From Gracilaria domingensis (lineage: Eukaryota; Rhodophyta; Florideophyceae; Gracilariales; Gracilariaceae), in contig VCMS01000315.1 in assembly GCA_022539475.1 (NCBI GenBank), forward strand, positions 1 through 64,000: a stretch of 64,000 nucleotides of DNA, written 5' to 3'. Below the pieces are notes generated by a model. It made no database searches. It was not told where the DNA came from and worked only from the letters and a program-made list of their open reading frames with translations. This document shows, one piece after another, positions 30,900 to 40,408 of the stretch (within the stretch, counting starts at the first letter, position 1; the number at the start of each line of letters is the position of its first letter). A program made the position numbers and the translations under genes.

Positions 30900-33377
30900 T
30901 TAGGGAGCACCAAACAACTTTATCTGCAATTGGCTGTTGTAAGAATCAAAGTAATCTAAGATACTTGCAGGGGTGCGAGGATAAACCTTTTTCAGAGAAG
31001 CACAGAAATCATTCGCAGATACAACGGAAGCATTATCAACGTCGCGCTCCATCGCACACAGGGCGGCTTCACGAACAACGGCAGCGAGCTCTGCGCCAGA
31101 ATAACCATCTGTGCAACTGGCTACTTCAAGTAGATTTACATCTTCTGCGAGCGGTACTTTTCTTGTATGCACGTTCAATATTGATAACCGCTCGCTATGA
31201 TCAGGGAGTCCGACATATATCTGTACATCTATCCGACCAGGTCGTAGGAAGGCAGAGTCTAGGCAATCCGGACGATTAGTTGCTGCGATAACCACAACGC
31301 GATTGCTCCCCTCAGTATCAATCCCGTCCATCTCGGACAAGAGCTGAGCCACTACTCGAGCCTGTGCCGATGCGCCTGCTACAAAACTTCGCGATGTGGC
31401 CAGGGCATCGATCTCATCAAAGAAGATAACACAGGGCGCCGCCTGTCGTGCCCTGCGAAAAATGTTGCGTACAGCTTTCTCACTTTCTCCGACCCACTTG
31501 GATAGCAGTTCTGCTCCTTTTACGGAAATGAAGTTTGCTTTCGATTCAGTTGCGACGGCTCTCGCTAGGAGCGTTTTACTGCAACCTGGTGGACCGTAGA
31601 GAAGAATACCACGAGGTGGAGTAACTCCAAAAGACAAAAATGTTTGTGCGCCGTTCTCGCTCAACGGCCATTCCACTGCTTCCTTCAGTCTTTGTTTCGC
31701 CTCTTCCTTCCCTCCGACATCATTCCATGTTGTACTTGGAATCTCAACAGCAATCTCTCGAAGAGCACTTGGGCGAACTTTTCTGAGCGCTTCCTTGAAG
31801 TCGACCACTGAAATGGTTGGCTTGGAATCTCGATCGTAAGCCGAACTCACTGCTTCGCGCCACAGGGACACGATATCCGCACCGACATAACCGTAACAAA
31901 GAACTGCAATCTTTTCAAGCTCATCGTCACTTACATCTAGAATTGTTTCTGCAGTTGCTTCAGTAACTAAATTCCTTAGGATCTGCACTCGTGCAAGGGT
32001 GTTAGGCACAATAGTCTCAATTTCACGGTCGAAGCGTCCGGGTCTTCGCATCGCAGCATCAATGACGTCAGGTCTGTTTGTGGTCCCTACGACCACAATA
32101 TTTTGGAGTTCTGAACCACCTTGATTGTCCATAATTGTCAATAAGGCAGCTGTCAACTTTCTCTGTACGTCGTCAAGAGTGGGCAAATCTCTGCGTGGTG
32201 CAAGCGCGTCAACCTCATCCAGCAGGACCAAACTTGGGCTTTTCCGTCGGGCTCGCTTAAAGCAGTTCTCCAATGTTCGCAAAGCGTCAGATGTTGACTT
32301 ACCCACGACCTCTGGGCCTGAGATCACTTCCAAGTTCAACCTGTAGCTGGCTGCTAACGCACATGCCATCATAGTCTTACCAGTCCCGGATGGGCCATGA
32401 ATGAGAAGCCCATGTGGTTTCTTAGTTAACAGCGAATGTTCCAGTGCAAAGACGTTGTCGGTCGTTTTGGTAGAAATGACAGCTTCTACTATGGACCGGG
32501 CTGCTTGTACCTGACGGTCCAGTCCAGCTATACTTACGAGATCATAGGAAGTTCGTTGGCCCTTAGTACAGTGAGTATGTGAACCCAAAACGACCTCCAC
32601 TATAGTTTGCTTTGAACAAAGGTATACCCCTTTGCCAGTTGGACCTGGTCCGTCCCTTTCCTGATTATCGAAATCATCATTAATCTTCAGAACGCTGAAC
32701 AGTATGTTATCGCCAAGTAGACTAACTGGAACTGTCATTCCCGACATCAAGGCCCTGCCAAGCAAATGAGCATGAAGCATAGTTGTGCATTCATCTGATG
32801 ACAAAAAGTCGAAGTCGGCGTCACAAGTTAGGTGAACGCTTCGGGCCTCCAAGACTGGACCTCTGCTTATTACCCGATCCAAGCTAAGCATTTGCGGGTG
32901 TTCAGAGCTGGATTTAGCTTCAATCTGGTCTTCTCTCTCGGGATCCATGTGGCGAAACCGGCCTCGATCGTGACCAGCCTTGCGTGCAGGAGTTCCTCGC
33001 TTCCCTTTTCTGTTTTTGGGCTTCTTCTTCGAGGCTTGCATGCTTGGCATACGTATCAGGCCGTCGCTTAAATCAAGTCCGAGAGCTAGCGTGGAACCGT
33101 CGTCAAGTGCTATGAAACCCTTGTCGACAACTTCTAAGGGCCATAAGGAGGCTACTACATAATTTGAGCTCTCGAGATCTTTCAGAACGCCAATATCCAT
33201 GACTTTGCATCCATTGCGTTGCATCTCGTCCGGATGCAAGCAAGCTACCCCAAGCCTTCTCAGGGACTCAGGTGGGATACCCTTCGCATTTCGGGCATAG
33301 TTGATCAATTTACCAAGACAGACCGGCTGGAAGGCCGAGTGTGGCTGCGATTCCCCTGGAAAAGCGGCTTTTTTCAT
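30900..33377 (-). CDS. AFG2/SPATA5-type double AAA+ ATPase
   Basis: An 825-residue type II AAA+ unfoldase. AFG2/Drg1 strips Rlp24 from pre-60S ribosomal particles in the cytoplasm; SPATA5 is its animal counterpart. An N-terminal CDC48-like domain ([20 protein letters not shown]) and a basic linker lead to two AAA modules. D1 has Walker A GPSGTGKT (328-335), Walker B LLDEVDAL and [18 protein letters not shown]2 has Walker A GPPGCSKT (595-602), Walker B FFDEIDAL and [17 protein letters not shown]. The Cys-Ser variant of the second P-loop is typical of AFG2 and of its relative CIP111, not of CDC48/p97. Start [10 protein letters not shown] at 33377. Divergent from SNU13 across a hairpin-bearing spacer. 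Confidence 0.88.
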   Translation of the reverse strand: MKKAAFPGESQPHSAFQPVCLGKLINYARNAKGIPPESLRRLGVACLHPDEMQRNGCKVMDIGVLKDLESSNYVVASLWPLEVVDKGFIALDDGSTLALGLDLSDGLIRMPSMQASKKKPKNRKGKRGTPARKAGHDRGRFRHMDPEREDQIEAKSSSEHPQMLSLDRVISRGPVLEARSVHLTCDADFDFLSSDECTTMLHAHLLGRALMSGMTVPVSLLGDNILFSVLKINDDFDNQERDGPGPTGKGVYLCSKQTIVEVVLGSHTHCTKGQRTSYDLVSIAGLDRQVQAARSIVEAVISTKTTDNVFALEHSLLTKKPHGLLIHGPSGTGKTMMACALAASYRLNLEVISGPEVVGKSTSDALRTLENCFKRARRKSPSLVLLDEVDALAPRRDLPTLDDVQRKLTAALLTIMDNQGGSELQNIVVVGTTNRPDVIDAAMRRPGRFDREIETIVPNTLARVQILRNLVTEATAETILDVSDDELEKIAVLCYGYVGADIVSLWREAVSSAYDRDSKPTISVVDFKEALRKVRPSALREIAVEIPSTTWNDVGGKEEAKQRLKEAVEWPLSENGAQTFLSFGVTPPRGILLYGPPGCSKTLLARAVATESKANFISVKGAELLSKWVGESEKAVRNIFRRARQAAPCVIFFDEIDALATSRSFVAGASAQARVVAQLLSEMDGIDTEGSNRVVVIAATNRPDCLDSAFLRPGRIDVQIYVGLPDHSERLSILNVHTRKVPLAEDVNLLEVASCTDGYSGAELAAVVREAALCAMERDVDNASVVSANDFCASLKKVYPRTPASILDYFDSYNSQLQIKLFGAP

Positions 33378-33911
33378 CGCTTTAGAGGGATCTGCAGAAT
33401 GCTGTTCTGATGATAGGCCCCACGGTATGCTCTTAATTTAAGAGTCTTAAAGAGCATACCGTGGGGCCTACCATCGAGCTTGGGATGAAGTGAGGGGACG
33501 GCATCAGTGAGTAAATTTTCTTTGTCAGGCCAGAAAATTTATTCCATCCGTGCAACGCTGGTTGCGGCCCAGTGGCCCAGTGGGCCACTGGCAGTTGGAG
33601 GGTAGAAGGCTAGCCCGAAGGATATTCTTGATACCCCTGGATAGAAGCAACGGAAGACAAAATTCCTGTTGAAAAAATGTAGACTTTTTGATTTATTTCT
33701 AGCTGATCCTTGGGATCTATCTACAAGGGTACAAGGGTATCAAGAGCTACCGACGGTACTGTACTCCGTCGCAACGTCGCCGCCGAGAACTCTTTAACGC
33801 AGCTTTCGCCCTACTTCTAACGTTTCATCGTACGCCGCATTGAGCCGTTATCTCCGACTCTGTTAGGGAGTACAAAGGTTCATTACAACTGCTGCTCTTG
33901 AAGCTCTCATC
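33378..33911. promoter_or_regulatory. Divergent spacer AFG2-like / SNU13 with hairpins
   Basis: This 534-bp bidirectional promoter region contains a perfect long hairpin at 33415-33471, only 38 bp upstream of the AFG2-like ATG. A second palindrome lies at 33576-33595 (CAGTGGCCCAGTGGGCCACT), and ACAAGGGTAC-type direct repeats follow near 33721-33741. No gene is seen. Confidence 0.5.
33415..33471. repeat. Perfect inverted repeat, 21-bp arms, 15-nt loop
   Basis: Arms 33415-33435 and 33451-33471 are exact reverse complements (core GGCCCCACGGTATGCTCTT). The loop itself contains AAGAGTCTT, which is palindromic. It lies in the 5' leader of the AFG2-like gene, so it could form a strong stem in that mRNA or a cruciform in DNA. 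It could also be a miniature mobile-element remnant. Confidence 0.9.
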
Positions 33912-34385
33912 ATGACGAAGGTAAGTGATGCTCATTCATCTGCGTGCCAAGAATTTCGCAAATGCAAACAGGACGTAACTAACATTCTTTGTAACACTGA
34001 ACCGCAGCAAGAAGCTAATCCAAAAGCTGTTCCCATGGCTGAAGCAGAACTGTCTGTGAAAATTCTAGACCTCGTTCAGCAAGCTGCGAACTACAAACAG
34101 ATGAAAAAGGGGGCCAACGAAGCCACTAAGACACTTAACCGCGGTCAGTCAGAGTTTATCGTAATGGCCGGAGATGCAGAACCATTGGAAATTTTGCTGC
34201 ACTTGCCATTGCTTTGCGAAGACAAGAACGTACCGTACGTTTTTGTGCCTTCCAAAGTGAGTTTGGGACGCGCTTGTGGGGTGCCCAGACCTGTTATCGC
34301 TTGCTCGATCCTAACGAATGAAGGATCCCCAATCTCGGCTCAGGTGAGAAACTTGAGAGACGAGATTGAAAGGTTATTAATCTAA
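33912..34385 (+). CDS. SNU13: SNU13/NHP2L1 (15.5K) RNA-binding protein, one intron
   Basis: L7Ae-family kink-turn binding protein of the U4 snRNP and box C/D snoRNPs. Exon 1 is ATG ACG AAG (33912-33920). The intron is 33921-34007 (GTAAGT ... CCGCAG) with a branch-like CGTAACTAAC about 25 bases before the acceptor. Exon 2 runs 34008-34385. The spliced protein ([18 protein letters not shown]...) is 128 residues, matching the family. It contains [40 protein letters not shown] and [13 protein letters not shown]. The 87-bp intron is a multiple of three and has no stop, so retention would insert 29 residues without breaking the frame. Confidence 0.95.
   Translation: MTKVSDAHSSACQEFRKCKQDVTNILCNTEPQQEANPKAVPMAEAELSVKILDLVQQAANYKQMKKGANEATKTLNRGQSEFIVMAGDAEPLEILLHLPLLCEDKNVPYVFVPSKVSLGRACGVPRPVIACSILTNEGSPISAQVRNLRDEIERLLI
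33921..34007 (+). other. 87-bp in-frame intron of SNU13
   Basis: Donor GTAAGTG directly follows the third codon. The acceptor is ACCGCAG, with a CTAAC branch-like site upstream. Its coding potential ([15 protein letters not shown]) has no counterpart in the SNU13 family, so it is treated as an intron although it is open. Confidence 0.8.
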
Positions 34386-34522
34386 ATGTTGATGATCTAT
34401 CATTGTTTACCCGCTTGTTAATTCTGATGTCGTCTATATACGCGCCCACGCTCCTGGAAACGGAGTTCTCAGCGATGGGTGTGACGGTGCAGTCGAACAT
34501 CGTTTCCTTCTATAAGTCATGT

Positions 34523-35109
34523 TTAGCTTGTAGTCTGAAGTTTGATTAATTGTTCCGTAAGCACTTGCAGTTCTCTTTGCTGTACCGCCGCGTGGTTAGA
34601 AATCTTCTGCTTGTTTTTGACCACCTTAATGAGAATGAAATCGTCTTCCAAAACCCACTCTTCTGCTTGACATAGCTGCAGCAAGGCAGACCGGTCAAGA
34701 CCCAGTAAAGCACTAGCACGCTCAAGAGAAATGCATGAATAACTTCGTTCCACTAGTAGTTTTGCCGCCTCCCTCTTCCGCTGCACTAGCTCTTTCACGA
34801 GATGAATTGCTTCCTGGCTCCAGTGTGTTCTCTCTGCAGCTTGAAAAAACTCGCTGTTGTCGCGCTTCCACAGTGTTTGGGCAAGTTTCCAAGCAGCTTT
34901 GGTTTCCGCGTTTTCTTGGCACAAAGGAGGAAGACGTTTCCATAAAAACCGAGCTTCGTTCAGGTCCTCCAGAAGCAAAGACCAAGAAGATGGAACACTG
35001 GAAACGGATGAACGTCGTTTTTCTCGGCGGCCGTCAACTCGGCGTCCTCGCACAATTCAACCACTCGCGCAGCATCTAACGCTTCTACGGCTGCAGCGAT
35101 TGTCGACAT
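34523..35109 (-). CDS. CSN8: COP9 signalosome subunit 8, with one apparent frameshift
   Basis: CSN8 is a PCI-fold subunit of the COP9 signalosome, which removes NEDD8 from cullins. The main frame (from about 34975 down to 34523) reads EDLNEARFLWKRLPPLC, then WKLAQTLWKRDNSEFF and SCISLERASALLGLDRSALL. The expected N-terminus lies upstream in another frame from ATG 35109 (MSTIAAAVEALDAARVVELC, then PFPVFHLLGLC). Joining HLLGLC to LLEDLNEARFLW needs one base inserted near 34975 and then matches plant CSN8 spacing exactly. The cause is either a sequencing or assembly error or a recent inactivating deletion. No splice sites explain it. Convergent with SNU13. Confidence 0.78.
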
Positions 35110-35584
35110 GAGGAGGGGAGCTGAACGATTGATCTATCGGTTAATGAACAGCTAATGGCAGGAGAACTCGGTCAAATGGTTTGTGGTTTGTGGTAGCGTC
35201 ATCTCTCGGTGTTTGCTTGGTGGTGATTCGGCAAGTCTATGAGTCACAGAGGATCCCAAATCCAACAACTTCAATTTTTTTTTTTCCTTGCAGGGGTACA
35301 AAGTATCTTTTACTGCCCTGATCATCGTCGTGGGCAAACGGACGATGACAATTCACTGATACCGTTCCCGCGCGTCATTCTCCCTATGCACGCAGTGACA
35401 AGGGCGAGTAGACGCAAAGCTTCACGATATCTATTGGTGTCAGGGTTTGCTGAGTCAAGAGAGCTAAGAACGTGTTATACCTTAGTATTTGCTTAATCGA
35501 CCAGACTGCCCCAACTAGGTTCTGGCTCTTGCACAAGTTATAACCATATTTTCATAAGGGCGCCAATAGAGGCGAGCTGGAAAC
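35110..35584. promoter_or_regulatory. Divergent promoter region, CSN8 / NOP4-like
   Basis: About 475 bp. It contains a T12 tract followed by CCTTGCAG at 35275-35293 that resembles a strong 3' splice acceptor, but no matching coding exon was found. A spliced non-coding leader for the NOP4-like gene is possible. No snoRNA or tRNA could be confirmed. Confidence 0.4.
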
Positions 35585-38224
35585 ATGAAGGAGTCTCAGG
35601 ACAGGAAGACATTGTTTGTAGGAAATCTTCATGAGTCTGTGACGAAGGAAGACGTAGAATCTCACTTTGGGGGTATTGGTCCCCTAAGACATGCCTTTCT
35701 GGTAACCACACCTGGCTCGACTTTATGCAAAGGATACGGATTTGTTACATTCGCTTTCTCGGAGGATGCCGACCGCGCACGAACCGTTCTTAATCAATCA
35801 ATTCTGAAAGGGAGAAAGATATCTCTTGATATTGCACGAAAAAGGCTTCGGGGTAGCAATGACAGACTCGACGGCCGAGCACACCAAGATAGAGAACCGA
35901 AAGAATCCTCAGCGCGGTCAAGAAAGGAAAAGAAAAACTCTGCAGTGGGTTCAGTGCCTATGCGTACAGTTTTGCTCCGTAAAGAGTCTTCAAAAGGTGT
36001 CTTCACGGAAGAAGAAGCCAAGGAGGCAGTTGGAGCGCATCTGGAAGCATCTGGATTTCAAACCTGCGTTTTAACTTCGGATGGCCGACAAGCCAGATGC
36101 CTGTACGATTCGTGGTCAAATGCGGGAAAAGCCGCCGGTCGTGCGCATGGGGGCTCGATAGACGCTGTTATTGAGGCCTTGAAAGCAGGCCAAAGGACAA
36201 AACTCATCGTCAGGAACTTGCCGTTCAAAGTTAATGAACAGCAGCTACGTGCCGCGTTTGAATCTATTGCCCCTATTCGAACATTACGCTTAGCGCCCTC
36301 GAGCGAACTTCGAAGGCATGACACAAGCAGAGCAAAGAAGCACACTCTTGACTCTCCTCCAGAGAAGGACGTCGAAGATGTTAAGTCTCAATCACAGCTT
36401 GTCTCCTGTGCCGGTTACGGATTCATAGAGTTCTTTCTTGTTGCACATGCTCAAACGGCTGTAAAGAAACTCAATGGAACGAAGATTGGGGGTAGAGTAA
36501 TTGCTGTTGATATGGCAGTTAGTAAATCACAGTACGTGGCCCAAAACCTTGATCAAGAACCAGAGATCGAAGCAGATGAGGCTCATGAGCCAGCTGAAGA
36601 AGAAGACCAGGAAAATAGTGCAGCAGAAACAGGAAGCTCTAAGCTCGGACTTGAGAACGAAAGAGCGCAACAATTAGGTGTGAAAGAGACAAAGGAAGGG
36701 GACTGCCACGATGAGCAAAGCTCAGAATACAAGAAATCGCAACGAAGAGTAGCGAAGGATGCGGAACGCGAGCTGCCTCGAACGATCTTTGTTAGGAACG
36801 TTCTTTTTGAGACCTCAGTCCCAGAGCTTCGAGAGGCATTTGAGAACAGGTTTGGGAGGGTGCAAAAGGTGTTACTCGTCAAGCATCCCGCAACTGGGCG
36901 ACCCCGAGGAACGGCATTCGTAATCTTCAAAGATGAGAAAACTGCAAGGGAAGCCGCAGGTCAGTCATCTAGGTCAGAACTCGAAGGATCTGAAGACTCG
37001 TCCGCCCCGAATCCAACAGATTTTGTGTTGCATGGCCGAAAATTACTACTCTCCATGGCTGTTGACCGCACGACAGCAAAAGACCTTAAGTCTACTGCAC
37101 CACTACACACAAGAAAGAACAAGGATTCTGACCCGCGAAATCTTCGCTTAGCATGGGTTGGACATATTGCTTCTGATTCTAAAGAAGCTCAAAGACTCTC
37201 CCCAAATGATCTATCAAGGCGTTCAAAAGCGGAGAAAGAAAAGCAGATGAAGCTCGAACGTAATCCGAATGCTTTCATCTCCGAAGTACGTTTATCCGTG
37301 CGAAACTTACCACGAGAGTGTGATGAAAAGGCACTGAAACAGATTTTCATTCTCAGTGCTCAGGAAAAAGGAGGGCAAGATGAAGAGGGATTTAGCGCGG
37401 GGTTTCCAAAAGTAACGCATGTTGCGGTTGTAAGAGACTCGGACAGAAATGACAGATCAAAGGGCTATGGATTTGTGCAGTTCTCAGAGCACGAGCACGC
37501 AATGCGAGCTCTACTTCATTTGAACAACAACCCACATATGATCGAATGGCTTATTCAGAAAAAGCCCAAACCTTTACATATCGACGAAACACGTGCGGAA
37601 CTTCTGCGAAAGCAATGGAAGAATCGTCGTTTAATCGTTGAATTCGCTGTCGAGGATAAGCGCATAGTTCAAGTTCTTGATCGAGTTCGCGGAAAGGGAA
37701 AAGAGCATGGGGAAAAGAAGCGAAAGAAGACGGAGGATGATGGTGAAGAACAACCAAAGAGAAAGAAGTTGAAACAGGCGGCAATGAACCAACCTCTCGT
37801 TAGCACCAATGAACCTTTTCCTCAGGTTTCAGGGGAGATAAAAGGCTCTTTACAGTCAAGGTCTCAAAGGCGCTTTCACCACAAGAGAAAGCACCAGAGC
37901 TCCAAAGAATCTGTGAACACTATTCAAGCGAATGGTGTTAAACGTGGACTGTCAGACGTTAAAGTGCAACATGTGGAGAGTATTGAGCAGAAGTTTTCAC
38001 AGAAGACACATTTTAGTAACGAGTTGAAGAGGAGAAATGAGGCGAAGAACAAGGGATCGAAGAACAAGTCAAAGAAGACAACACAGGATGTTAAGTTTGA
38101 TCGCCTCGTTGATGAATATAAGAGGAAACTCACGAATGCCACTGAGAATCAAAAAAGTAAGTCTCTGAACAAATCACATGTGAAACATACGGGATCCTCC
38201 GTCAGATGGTTTGAAAGCTCGTAA
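35585..38224 (+). CDS. NOP4/RBM28-like nucleolar RNA-binding protein, four RRMs
   Basis: An 879-residue protein with four RNA-recognition motifs. The RNP2 motifs are KTLFVGNL (8-15), TKLIVRNLPF (about 205), RTIFVRNVLF (about 399) and RLSVRNLP (about 575). The matching RNP1 motifs are KGYGFVTF, GYGFIEF, RGTAFVIF and KGYGFVQF. Acidic and Lys-rich linkers and a very basic C-terminal tail (EKKRKKTEDDGEEQPKRKKL) fit a nucleolar factor for 60S ribosome assembly (yeast Nop4, human RBM28). The start at 35585 is the first ATG, seven codons before the first RNP2. No introns. Divergent from CSN8 and convergent with the MiaB-type gene. Confidence 0.88.
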   Translation: MKESQDRKTLFVGNLHESVTKEDVESHFGGIGPLRHAFLVTTPGSTLCKGYGFVTFAFSEDADRARTVLNQSILKGRKISLDIARKRLRGSNDRLDGRAHQDREPKESSARSRKEKKNSAVGSVPMRTVLLRKESSKGVFTEEEAKEAVGAHLEASGFQTCVLTSDGRQARCLYDSWSNAGKAAGRAHGGSIDAVIEALKAGQRTKLIVRNLPFKVNEQQLRAAFESIAPIRTLRLAPSSELRRHDTSRAKKHTLDSPPEKDVEDVKSQSQLVSCAGYGFIEFFLVAHAQTAVKKLNGTKIGGRVIAVDMAVSKSQYVAQNLDQEPEIEADEAHEPAEEEDQENSAAETGSSKLGLENERAQQLGVKETKEGDCHDEQSSEYKKSQRRVAKDAERELPRTIFVRNVLFETSVPELREAFENRFGRVQKVLLVKHPATGRPRGTAFVIFKDEKTAREAAGQSSRSELEGSEDSSAPNPTDFVLHGRKLLLSMAVDRTTAKDLKSTAPLHTRKNKDSDPRNLRLAWVGHIASDSKEAQRLSPNDLSRRSKAEKEKQMKLERNPNAFISEVRLSVRNLPRECDEKALKQIFILSAQEKGGQDEEGFSAGFPKVTHVAVVRDSDRNDRSKGYGFVQFSEHEHAMRALLHLNNNPHMIEWLIQKKPKPLHIDETRAELLRKQWKNRRLIVEFAVEDKRIVQVLDRVRGKGKEHGEKKRKKTEDDGEEQPKRKKLKQAAMNQPLVSTNEPFPQVSGEIKGSLQSRSQRRFHHKRKHQSSKESVNTIQANGVKRGLSDVKVQHVESIEQKFSQKTHFSNELKRRNEAKNKGSKNKSKKTTQDVKFDRLVDEYKRKLTNATENQKSKSLNKSHVKHTGSSVRWFESS

Positions 38225-38377
38225 ATCGCTGCAAATTGCTGCACCTATATTGTACCTTAGCAAGTATTCAGGTTTGGCCTATATGGGTGTCTACAACCAA
38301 GCGGAATAGACTATAATGATGCCCAACACTCTCTAGAAGTTGGGTTCATTTGTGATTGCTCTTTCACTGCAAGATCC

Positions 38378-40408
38378 TCATCTGAGAATTCGGGTGATTT
38401 TGCCTCTTAAGCTGAACGGATAGGCCTCTTGCACTTTAACTTCAACAAGTTTGCCGATGAGCTCTTGCCGACCCTCGAAGAAAACAACTCGATTCGTTCT
38501 TTCTCTGCCGCTCACTTCATTCTTCCTTTTGGGATTCACACTGTCAACGAGAACTTCAACACATCGTCCTAAGTATCGACGGCTTCGTAATTCAGCCTGA
38601 TGCTTCATTTTCTTGTTCATTATCGCAAGACGCTCCATCTTAACTTGTTCATTCACTTGATCGGGCAAAGACGCAGCAACTGTGTTCGGTCGGGCAGAGT
38701 ACGCTCTCACCATGTTTGAATCGAAGACGACTTCATCGGCAAGACGGACGGTATTCTGAAAGGCTTCTTTCGTCTCCCCTGGAAACCCAACAATCATATC
38801 AGCGCATATTGATGCGTCTGGCATTTTTTCTCTGATCCTTCGAACAATCTGGAGGTAGCGCTCAGGGGTATAACCTCTCTTCATCGCTTTCAGGATGGAT
38901 GAATCTCCGGACTGAGGCGGTATGTGGAAGTGTTCCATTACCTTTTCAAGCTCGTAAACGGTATCGATTAGATTTCCAGATATGTACCGTGGATGACCGG
39001 TTGTGAAGCGAATTCGTTCAATGCCATCCACATCATGCACGTATCGCAGTAGCTCAGAAAACGTGACCTTCGGGAATAGGTCTCGGCCGTATGCGTCAAC
39101 GTTTTGACCGAGAAGAACAACTTCACGATATCCTTCCGCAGCGAGAGCTTCAATCTCTTCACGAATGCTTGACATTGGACGTGATTGTTCCAAACCTCTT
39201 GTGTTCGGAACAACACAATATGTGCATCGTTCAAGACACCCATATATCACGTTAACCCAGGCTGTAAGCTTAGAGGAGCGCTTCGGCTTAGAGATGTCCT
39301 CGTGAATATGAATGGGGTCCACAGCGACGACCTGCGTTTTGCTCGTATGATAAAGACTCATTACATCCAAGAAACGATTCGCGTACTGAGGCCCCATTAC
39401 GATATCTATCTCTGGAACTCGAGAAAGCAACGCTTCACCTTCCTGTTGTGCGACACATCCTGCAACAACGAGCGTGACCTCATGTGGCGCGTCCCATTTT
39501 CTCTGTGCGTGAGGACCAAGGTAAGAATACACCTTTTGCTGTGCGTGATCTCTTAAAGCGCACGTATTCAACATGTATATTGCGGATTTGTTCGGATCGT
39601 CCACTTGCTGATACCCATCGCCTTCTAACTGTGCGGCTATCTTTTCACTGTCGCTATCGTTCATCTGACAACCGAAGGTTTGAATAAAATACGACTTTGG
39701 AATGATGTTTGGTTTCTTCTTTGACGTCCGTCGCATATTGGGGTTCACTGAGAAACCTTTTTCACGGGTTGCTCCCAAGACGGTCGCCTTGACGGCATGT
39801 CGGACATCAGTAACTGTGAATATCTCCCAACCGTAGGAAAGTTTGGTTCTTTGAAGACTGCCCGTGCGAGATGCTAGAGCTTTCTCAAGCAGCTCGTCGG
39901 TGATGTAAGCAGAATATGTGCGACGACCTTGAGTTGAAGCCTTTTGTTGCATAGTAATTGGCACAGTGATCCAGCCTGTGTCTCCTTCCGAAGAGCGAGT
40001 TTGGTTACATGTAGAAAGGAGAGTCGCAAGATGAGCAAGAGTAGCTCGCTTTGATCTAACGGAAGTTTCAATGAAGTCTGCCATTTGGTCGGAAACCACT
40101 CGACAGTGAGTGAGTCTAATGGCTTCTACGGTGTGGTTCGAAAAGTCATAGAATCGCTGCGTTGGGGAACGCAATGGAACGATAGGCTTCTCATCAAATT
40201 TCTCGTCTTTCGTGGAAGGCAACGGAGGGCTCCATTGGGAAGATGTCGACGATACTACAATAATTGAAGTCAATCTGCGAACATTGCTTCGAAATACATT
40301 GCGGCTTTTGTGACGAGAGCATTTAAAACCCGATGATGGTGAAGTAAATGACGCACCAAGAAAGGATAGGACGGGCGGATGACGAGCAAAAGCGGGTTTG
40401 GGATTCAT
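38378..40408 (-). CDS. MiaB-type tRNA methylthiotransferase, organelle-targeted
   Basis: Radical-SAM enzyme that adds a methylthio group to i6A37 in tRNAs (MiaB; CDK5RAP1 in animals). The 676-residue protein has a long N-terminal extension of about 240 residues, partly targeting-like. The N-terminal methylthiotransferase domain follows with Cys247 (TFGCQMNDSD), Cys283 (NTCALRDHA) and Cys317 (VAGCVAQQEG). The radical-SAM cluster C391-x3-C395-x2-C398 (YGCLERCTYCVVP) and GQNVDAYG come next, with a C-terminal TRAM domain (ELIGKLVEVKVQEAYPFSLR). All six iron-sulfur Cys are present. A plastid or mitochondrial location is inferred. The extension includes a segment (ITDELLEKALASRTGSLQRT) that I do not recognise. 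Confidence 0.92.
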   Translation of the reverse strand: MNPKPAFARHPPVLSFLGASFTSPSSGFKCSRHKSRNVFRSNVRRLTSIIVVSSTSSQWSPPLPSTKDEKFDEKPIVPLRSPTQRFYDFSNHTVEAIRLTHCRVVSDQMADFIETSVRSKRATLAHLATLLSTCNQTRSSEGDTGWITVPITMQQKASTQGRRTYSAYITDELLEKALASRTGSLQRTKLSYGWEIFTVTDVRHAVKATVLGATREKGFSVNPNMRRTSKKKPNIIPKSYFIQTFGCQMNDSDSEKIAAQLEGDGYQQVDDPNKSAIYMLNTCALRDHAQQKVYSYLGPHAQRKWDAPHEVTLVVAGCVAQQEGEALLSRVPEIDIVMGPQYANRFLDVMSLYHTSKTQVVAVDPIHIHEDISKPKRSSKLTAWVNVIYGCLERCTYCVVPNTRGLEQSRPMSSIREEIEALAAEGYREVVLLGQNVDAYGRDLFPKVTFSELLRYVHDVDGIERIRFTTGHPRYISGNLIDTVYELEKVMEHFHIPPQSGDSSILKAMKRGYTPERYLQIVRRIREKMPDASICADMIVGFPGETKEAFQNTVRLADEVVFDSNMVRAYSARPNTVAASLPDQVNEQVKMERLAIMNKKMKHQAELRSRRYLGRCVEVLVDSVNPKRKNEVSGRERTNRVVFFEGRQELIGKLVEVKVQEAYPFSLRGKITRILR

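Noticed and set aside
35275-35293. Poly-T plus CTTGCAG as the 3' splice site of a protein-coding exon
   Set aside because: No downstream frame links it to the NOP4-like ATG or to any recognisable coding exon. A non-coding leader intron is possible but cannot be supported.
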